Source: JBGSMX01 sp963790405 (GTDB lineage: Bacteria > Actinomycetota > Coriobacteriia > Anaerosomatales > JAGXFU01). From it: a stretch of DNA of 64,000 bases. The notes below the pieces were generated by a model. The model searched no databases, had not been told where the DNA came from, and saw nothing but the letters and a program-made list of their open reading frames with translations. Of the stretch, positions 59,089 to 64,000 are shown in pieces (the first letter of the stretch is position 1; each line of letters opens with the position of its first letter). Made by a program: the position numbers and the translations under genes. The DNA lies in assembly GCA_963790405.1 (NCBI GenBank), contig CAWBOJ010000006.1, forward strand, positions 248,001 through 312,000. The letters are read 5' to 3'.

Positions 59089-60198
59089 ATGAGCGGTAGC
59101 GACACGCAACGACGCCTCGCCTACGTGAGCGCCCAGGCGGTTGTGCAGGGTCAAGACACTTGGGCTGCCGTCTTCGAAATCGTGCGGCCCATCGAGGATT
59201 CCGGGTGGTCGGTCGACCTCTACTACCCCGAGTATTCCCCGGGTACGGTGCCGGGTATCTTCAGCCGGCTGTGGCGCATCGCTGCTATGCAGTGGCGTCT
59301 GGCGCGCGCCTTGCGTTCCTACGATGCACTCTATGTTCGTGTGCATGTACTCGCCTGGCCTATCGCTACGTACGCCTCGTGGCTGAAGGTGCCGGTCATC
59401 CAGGAATCGAACGGTTCGTGGGAAGACGCGTTCATCGCGTGGCCCAGCATGCGGCCGTTCGCCCGGCTCATCACGTGGCTCCAGCGGGCTCAGTACCGGC
59501 GCGCCGATGCGATCATCTCGGTATCCGAGACACTGGCCGAGTGGCTGCAGGCCGAGACCGGCCGCGATGACATCGTCGTGAGCCCGAACGGCGCAAACGA
59601 CGAGTTGTTCCGGCCCGGAGCGCGCCGCCGGGACGGCCTGCCCGAGCGCTACGTGGCGTTCTTCGGCCAGTTCGCTCCCTGGCAGGGCATCGAGACCCTT
59701 CTGGCGGCCGCAGACATGCCCGAGTGGCCCGACAGGGTCGACCTCGTGCTCGCAGGTGACGGCGTGCTGCGCCCGAAGGTCGAGGAGGCGGTCGCGGCGA
59801 ATCCCTCGATTCACTACCTCGGCGTGCTGCCGTATGCCGAGGTGCCGGAGCTCGTGGCGAACTCGGTAGCCGCCACGGTGCTGACCTACGCTCCGGAGCG
59901 GGCCGGCTACTCACCACTCAAACTCTACGAGTCGATGTCGTGCGGTGTGCCGGTCATCTGCTCCGACACTCCCGGTCAGGCCGAGTACGTGCGCGCCGAG
60001 AACGCGGGGATCGTTGTGCCGCCGCACGACCCGAAGGCTGTCGCCGAGGCTGCCGCGAAGCTCGCCGGTGACCCGGACGCTGCTGGCGCGATGGGAGCAC
60101 GGGGGCGTCGGGCGGTCGAGGAGCGCTACTCGTGGAAGGCGCGTGCGCATCAGCGGCAAGAGGTCATCGAGCGCGCGATTGAGGCTCGGGGGCGCTAG
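59089..60198 (+). CDS. Family 4 glycosyltransferase
   Basis: 369 residues. ATG 59089 follows GAGGAGGG (12-base spacing). Segments: RRLAYVSAQAVVQGQDTWAA, VIQESNGSWEDAFIAW, AIISVSETLAEWLQAETGRD, VVSPNGANDELFRPGARRRD, YVAFFGQFAPWQGIETLLAA and YSPLKLYESMSCGVPVICSD (donor EX7E region). Intact. It is divergent from the GT4 at 57821 and convergent with the flippase. Confidence 0.9.
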   Translation: MSGSDTQRRLAYVSAQAVVQGQDTWAAVFEIVRPIEDSGWSVDLYYPEYSPGTVPGIFSRLWRIAAMQWRLARALRSYDALYVRVHVLAWPIATYASWLKVPVIQESNGSWEDAFIAWPSMRPFARLITWLQRAQYRRADAIISVSETLAEWLQAETGRDDIVVSPNGANDELFRPGARRRDGLPERYVAFFGQFAPWQGIETLLAAADMPEWPDRVDLVLAGDGVLRPKVEEAVAANPSIHYLGVLPYAEVPELVANSVAATVLTYAPERAGYSPLKLYESMSCGVPVICSDTPGQAEYVRAENAGIVVPPHDPKAVAEAAAKLAGDPDAAGAMGARGRRAVEERYSWKARAHQRQEVIERAIEARGR

Positions 60199-61794
60199 TC
60201 GAGCGCGACTCGGTCCGGCACGATCACCGAGACGCGCGGTCTCCTCGCTCACAGACGCCCTCCTCCTGGCAACGGCTCTCGCGAAGGCGAACAGCGTCGC
60301 CCGCTCGTTTTTGGTGAAGCCGGCGAAGAGCATGACGAGCCAGTAGCAGGCCAGTGCGGTCGCTCCGACGACGGCCAGTCCCGCCAGCGACGTGCCGAGT
60401 GCGGTGCTAGCGCCGGCCAGCGTGATCGCGATCGGTATCAGCAGCAGAGGATACGACGGCCAAGCGGTCCGGCGGAGCCACTCCTTGGCGCCCAGATCCA
60501 TCTCCTTGCCGAATACTCGCATGTACCACGGAAACAGAATGGCGTTGGCGATCAGGGTCGCGAGTGCGACACCCACGACGCCGATCCGAGTCACCAGGAA
60601 GACGCTGAGGATCACGTTGAGTACCGCGAGGCTCAGTCCACCGGGCACCCACGAGGCGAACTTGTCCCTGCTGATGAGGATATGGTCCCCGAGCTGGTAG
60701 AGCGGCAGGAGCATGAGCGAGAGGAGTAGGAGTCGCGCGACATCGGCACCCGCTTCGGATCCCGGGCCTACCCAGGCGTTGACGAAGGGACCAGCCATGG
60801 CCACGAGAATGACAATGATTGGCGCAACGAGCGTCGCCGTGATTCTTGTGCCCTGCAAGAAGAACGAGCGCAGAGAATCGTGACGGTTCAAGGCGTTGAG
60901 CTCGGCTGCTACTGGCAGGGTCGATGATGTTGCAAGTGTCAGAAACGTGGTGACGAGCGTGTTCAGTTTCGCTCCGATTTCGTACAGAGTGACGGCTGTG
61001 GGGCCGAGAAACACGCCGAGTATCACTTCGTCGGTCTGCTGACGGCTCATGACCGAGGCGAGCTGCAGCGCGAATACGGAGGAACCCGACTTCAGGATGA
61101 TACGCGCATCGTCTCTCGATGCGGACAGAATACGGCTCTCGGCGGGCAGTATTCGCACCAACATCCAGATGTATGTCAACGATGCCACAACCATCGTTGC
61201 AATGCGGATAGCTACGAGCACAACCGGTCCGTGTCCTGTTACGAGGACGAACAGCGTTGCGAGCATGTTCGAGACAACGATGCCAAGGGCGACGCGCGCG
61301 GTGAGATCGTAGCGCTGTAGTCCGTAGAGCGCATTGCGCGCCGTTATTGTCGGCCAGTACCAGAGTTGGGATGCTGCTCCCATCCATAGCAGCGTTCTCA
61401 GGAGTCCGGCTTCGGCGGAATCAAGGCTGAATAGGGAGCTGGCTGCCAAGCCGAGCGAGAACATCACGATTGCGAGGAAGATTCCCAGGCACAGATATAT
61501 GGCGGATGCGGAGACGATTGCTCTCGTGATCCAACGGGATTCGTTCCGAGCGGTACGTTCGGCAACGATTCTCGTGAGTACCGCGCCGACACCAAGATCG
61601 GTCAACATGGTGTAGCCGTATACGGCGACGAAGAGCGCGTAGACGCCGTATACAGAGAAACTGAAGGCGTGTATCAACAAAGGCAAGAAGATGAAGGTGG
61701 ACAGCATCGTTGCAGCTTGGGTGATGCTGTTGGCTGCGGTGTTCTTGAGTATCCGTCGCGGCTGAGAGTAGCCGGATCTGGTTGGTGCAGTCAT
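60195..61794 (-). CDS. Polysaccharide flippase, Wzx/MATE-like (copy 2, frameshift near the 3' end)
   Basis: About 530 residues, start ATG 61794. Twelve to fourteen helices: STFIFLPLLIHAFSFSVYGV, MLTDLGVGAVLTRIVAERTA, QTDEVILGVFLGPTAVTLYE and TRIGVVGVALATLIANAILF. These parallel copy 1 motif by motif. The open frame runs on beneath the convergent gene, but an indel near 60240 restores VSVIVPDRVALD and a stop at 60195-60197, which I take as the true end. Confidence 0.87.
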
Positions 61795-61879
61795 GCGGGT
61801 GGCTTCGTCTCGATAGCTGCCTCAAGGCAGAGTTCGTCAGGGCGTCGTTCGTTGGGGCGGAACGCGCGTTCAGATTATC

Positions 61880-62024
61880 ATGCAAGACGTGCAGATGAGC
61901 ACTGCTTCTGGCAAGCCCACGACGACGGCCAAGCCAGCGATTTCACACGGCGACGGCGGCTCTCGAGTATGATGTTCCTCCCGAGGTGCGCACGTTCCTC
62001 GAGGAGTTGACCGCGCCGCAGTAG
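61880..62024 (+). CDS. Small acidic-ended protein upstream of leuD (frameshifted, tentative)
   Basis: About 48 codons if one indel near 61965 is allowed: MQDVQMSTASGKPTTTAKPA, then EYDVPPEVRTFLEELTAPQ ending at TAG 62022-62024. There is no strong ribosome site. It is divergent from the flippase and 29 bases before leuD. No family recognised; it may be a short leader gene or not real. Confidence 0.35.
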
Positions 62025-62053
62025 GCGACCAGCGCAGGAAGGATCGGTTCGCG

Positions 62054-62558
62054 ATGAAGTTCCAGGGTACGGCTCACAGGTACGGCCGAGATATCGACAC
62101 GGACGTCATCATCCCCGCGCGCTATCTCAACACCAGTGTGCCCGAGGAGCTGGCGAAGCACTGCATGGAGGATCTCGACGCCGAGTTCGTCTCGAAGATC
62201 GAGTTCGGAGACATTCTCGTTGCCGAGGAGAACTTCGGCTGCGGTTCGAGCCGCGAGCATGCGCCGATCTCTATCAAGGCTGCGGGGATCAGCGTCGTGA
62301 TCGCCAAGAGCTTCGCACGCATCTTCTACCGCAACGCGATCAATACCGGCCTGCCGATCATGGAGGCTCCCGAAGCTGTCGATGGCATATCCGACGGTGA
62401 TGATGTCGAAGTCGACGCCGACGCCGGTATCATCATCAACAAGACAACGGGCCAGACGTTTCGCGCCCAGCCGTTTCCGCCGTTCATCAAAGAGATCATC
62501 GAGAAGGGCGGGCTCATCGAGCGCGTCAAGGAGAAGGTCGCGCGGAGCTGCGTGCTGA
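62054..62558 (+). CDS. leuD: 3-isopropylmalate dehydratase small subunit
   Basis: About 167 residues, ATG 62054. GRDIDTDVIIPARYLNTSVP; FGCGSSREHAPISIKAAGIS; SFARIFYRNAINTGLPIMEA; and FPPFIKEIIEKGGLIERVKE. The frame runs on past the usual LeuD end; a single indel near 62545 would give a stop at 62556-62558, matching the family length. It is the natural partner of leuC at 26564, although 34 kb of unrelated genes separate them. Confidence 0.88.
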
Positions 62559-62659
62559 AGCGTCTCAGACCTGCACATGTCCTGGCGCGCACGTCTGGTG
62601 ATCCCCGGCTGGCGTCGATAGCATGCTCGTCAGCAGTCATTGACACAGGAGGTCAGCGA

Positions 62660-63393
62660 TTGTCCGTTCTCGATTCCTCTCGGTCGGATAGGACCGTGCG
62701 CGTGCTGGGCTGGGCGATCGCAGTCGCCATTCTTGCGATTCTGACAGGGTTCGCCTACGTCGTGGCATCCGGGATTCTCAGCCCCACTCGCCACGGACGA
62801 TGGTGGAGAGTCGGACACAGATTCTCGAGCAGGACCTCAGACGAATCCCGAGAATCCGAAGATCTGGGCGGAGTACATCGGAGTGCTCGACCTACGACGG
62901 AGCGGTACTCGGAGGCATCGCGGGCGGTTGAGGATGCCTACGAGAGCGTTCCTGCTTCGATGACCGTGCCGCAGTACGAGGTCGCCGAGCTCGAGCTACT
63001 GTTCGCGCAGGAGGAGTACGACGCAGGTCCTCGACGTCGAGCGACGGACGTTCTGAACAGTATCGACGAGGCTGGAGCTCGGAAGCGAGACTCTCCGGGC
63101 CAAGGATGTCAACCCGTCGGCGATCGACGGGATGGCGCTCGGTTCTACGGAACGCATCTCGGTGCACGTGCTTCGCGCCAAGGTCTATCGTGAGCGCGGT
63201 CAGTGGGATCTCGTCGATCGCCGAGACGACAAGGCGCTCGACGAAGATCCGCTCGCTGCCGACGTCCTCACGTTGCGCGGCATCGCATACGCCGAAATCG
63301 GGAGACATGCCGCTGCACGGTCGCGACCTCGAGAGGGCGCTCGGGTTCGGTCACGAGCCGGCTCGAGAGGAGCTGGACAAGCTTGAGAGGTAA
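62660..63393 (+). CDS. Membrane-anchored TPR protein, copy 2 (frameshifted)
   Basis: About 245 residues. TTG 62660 has AGGAGG 7 bases upstream. One helix (VLGWAIAVAILAILTGFAYV) is followed by PRTMVES and TPR-like helices: IWAEYIGVL, YSEASRAVEDAYESV, VHVLRAKVYRERGQWDLV, DVLTLRGIAYAEIGRH, ending EELDKLER. Frame changes near 62800, 62900, 63030, 63080, 63225 and 63310. Order and motifs match the TPR gene at 30307, and it too is followed by an NHL gene. Confidence 0.72.
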
Positions 63394-63397
63394 TGCT

Positions 63398-64000
63398 GTG
63401 GACCAGGATGCCGAAGCCACTCACGAGACCGGTCGACAGCGTCAGATAGCGGCGCTTGTGGCCATCTTCGTTCTGCTCCTTCTTCTGCTTGTAGCCGTTG
63501 GCGGCTTCATCTGGCGTGTCGCGTCGCCGCCGAGCGCCGAGCAAGAACGACATCGACACCGGATCCGAGGGTATGCGCTGGGTTCGCTCGATCTACGGTT
63601 GGGGACCTGGGCAGGACCCAACGCCTGGATTCGCCGACAGATGTCGCGTTCGGTCCCGATGGAGTCGTCTGGACCAACGATCGCGGAACGCGCGAGTGAT
63701 GGGATTCGGCTCCTGACGGGACGCTTCGATACGTGCATCGGCGACTCGGAAGACACGCCACTCATGAGCCCGAGTGGCCATTTCGGAGGCCGTAGGTCGG
63801 CGAGGTCTACATTGCCGATCTGCGCGCTGACCACGTCTTCGTCTTCGACCGCGAAGGCACGCTGCTCCGTTCTTGGAGGGTCACCAGTCCTCGCGACGTC
63901 GAGGTCATTGGCGATCGCGTGTACGTGTGTGCGAGCGGTGCGATCGGCGTGTTCACCCCCGAAGGCGAGATGCTCTTCAGCGTCGGCACCGAAGGTGGTG
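63398..64000 (+). CDS. Membrane-anchored NHL-type beta-propeller protein, copy 2 (3' truncated by window)
   Basis: Starts at GTG 63398, four bases after the TPR stop. Cytoplasmic MDQDAEATHETGRQRQIAAL, helix VAIFVLLLLLLVAVGGFIW, then the diagnostic MRWVRSIYGWGPG and NHL-like strands (VAFGPDGVVWTND, VYIADLRADHVFVFDREG, VIGDRVYVCASGAIGVFTP) over several frame changes. It matches the protein at 31106 in order and signature. It runs off the right edge, so a cytochrome may follow outside the window. Confidence 0.7.
   Translation, partial: MDQDAEATHETGRQRQIAALVAIFVLLLLLLVAVGGFIWRVASPPSAEQERHRHRIRGYALGSLDLRLGTWAGPNAWIRRQMSRSVPMESSGPTIAERASDGIRLLTGRFDTCIGDSEDTPLMSPSGHFGGRRSARSTLPICALTTSSSSTAKARCSVLGGSPVLATSRSLAIACTCVRAVRSACSPPKARCSSASAPKVV

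Noticed and set aside
59911..60194. The flippase frame continuing under the convergent glycosyltransferase
   Set aside because: The extension is low-complexity and antisense to a conserved GT4. One base change near 60240 gives a natural end at 60195.

Overview
The window is about 62-65% GC by eye, uses ATG, GTG and TTG starts with clear Shine-Dalgarno sites, and carries tightly packed operons with 1-14 base overlaps. It has a T-box leader, N-terminally anchored lipoproteins and extracellular-type multiheme c-cytochromes fused to surface domains. Together these suggest a Gram-positive-like anaerobe, most plausibly an uncultured or subsurface actinobacterium of the Coriobacteriia/OPB41 (Anaerosomatales) type; that placement is inference. 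Apparent single-base frameshifts are very frequent: both halves of conserved genes such as rlmL, serA, leuA and leuC remain recognisable in different frames. I read these as assembly indels and give whole-gene extents.

Region 1 (1-9.7 kb) holds housekeeping and transport genes: the end of a Liv-type ABC transporter (livF-livH-livM) with an acetamidase/formamidase-family gene, a rhodanese-like lipoprotein lacking the catalytic Cys, an NYN/OST-HTH RNA-binding protein, a fused 23S rRNA methyltransferase, a YgjP-type metalloprotease, a DUF192 lipoprotein and an AcuC-like deacetylase.

Region 2 (9.9-16.7 kb) holds a NifV-like synthase, aconitase-like large and small subunits, a HEAT protein and an NAD-isocitrate-dehydrogenase-like enzyme. 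It reads as an acetyl-CoA to 2-oxoglutarate branch, possibly using (Re)-citrate synthase. A membrane-anchored beta-propeller protein follows.

Region 3 (16.7-27.8 kb) is a T-box-controlled amino-acid operon: ilvD-ilvB-ilvN-ilvC, a class V aminotransferase, serA, leuA and leuC. The leuD gene lies 34 kb away at 62.05 kb.

Region 4 (27.9-62 kb) mixes surface-polysaccharide genes with electron-transfer genes. The glycan genes are gmd, fcl, two O-antigen-ligase-like proteins with TPR tails, two Wzx flippases, six glycosyltransferases, a radical SAM/SPASM protein, a polysaccharide deacetylase, a methyltransferase and a CapD-like dehydratase. The cytochrome genes form two loci. One (30.3-36.1 kb) encodes a TPR membrane protein, an anchored NHL beta-propeller, a secreted hexaheme cytochrome and two membrane-anchored cytochromes with about 12 and 11 hemes. 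The other is a single 1169-residue protein (52.25-55.76 kb) that joins 18 heme motifs to five Ig-like repeats.

Region 5 (62-64 kb) is leuD followed by a second TPR/NHL pair, paralogous to the one at 30.3 kb and cut by the window end. No rRNA, tRNA, CRISPR array, transposase or integrase was seen.
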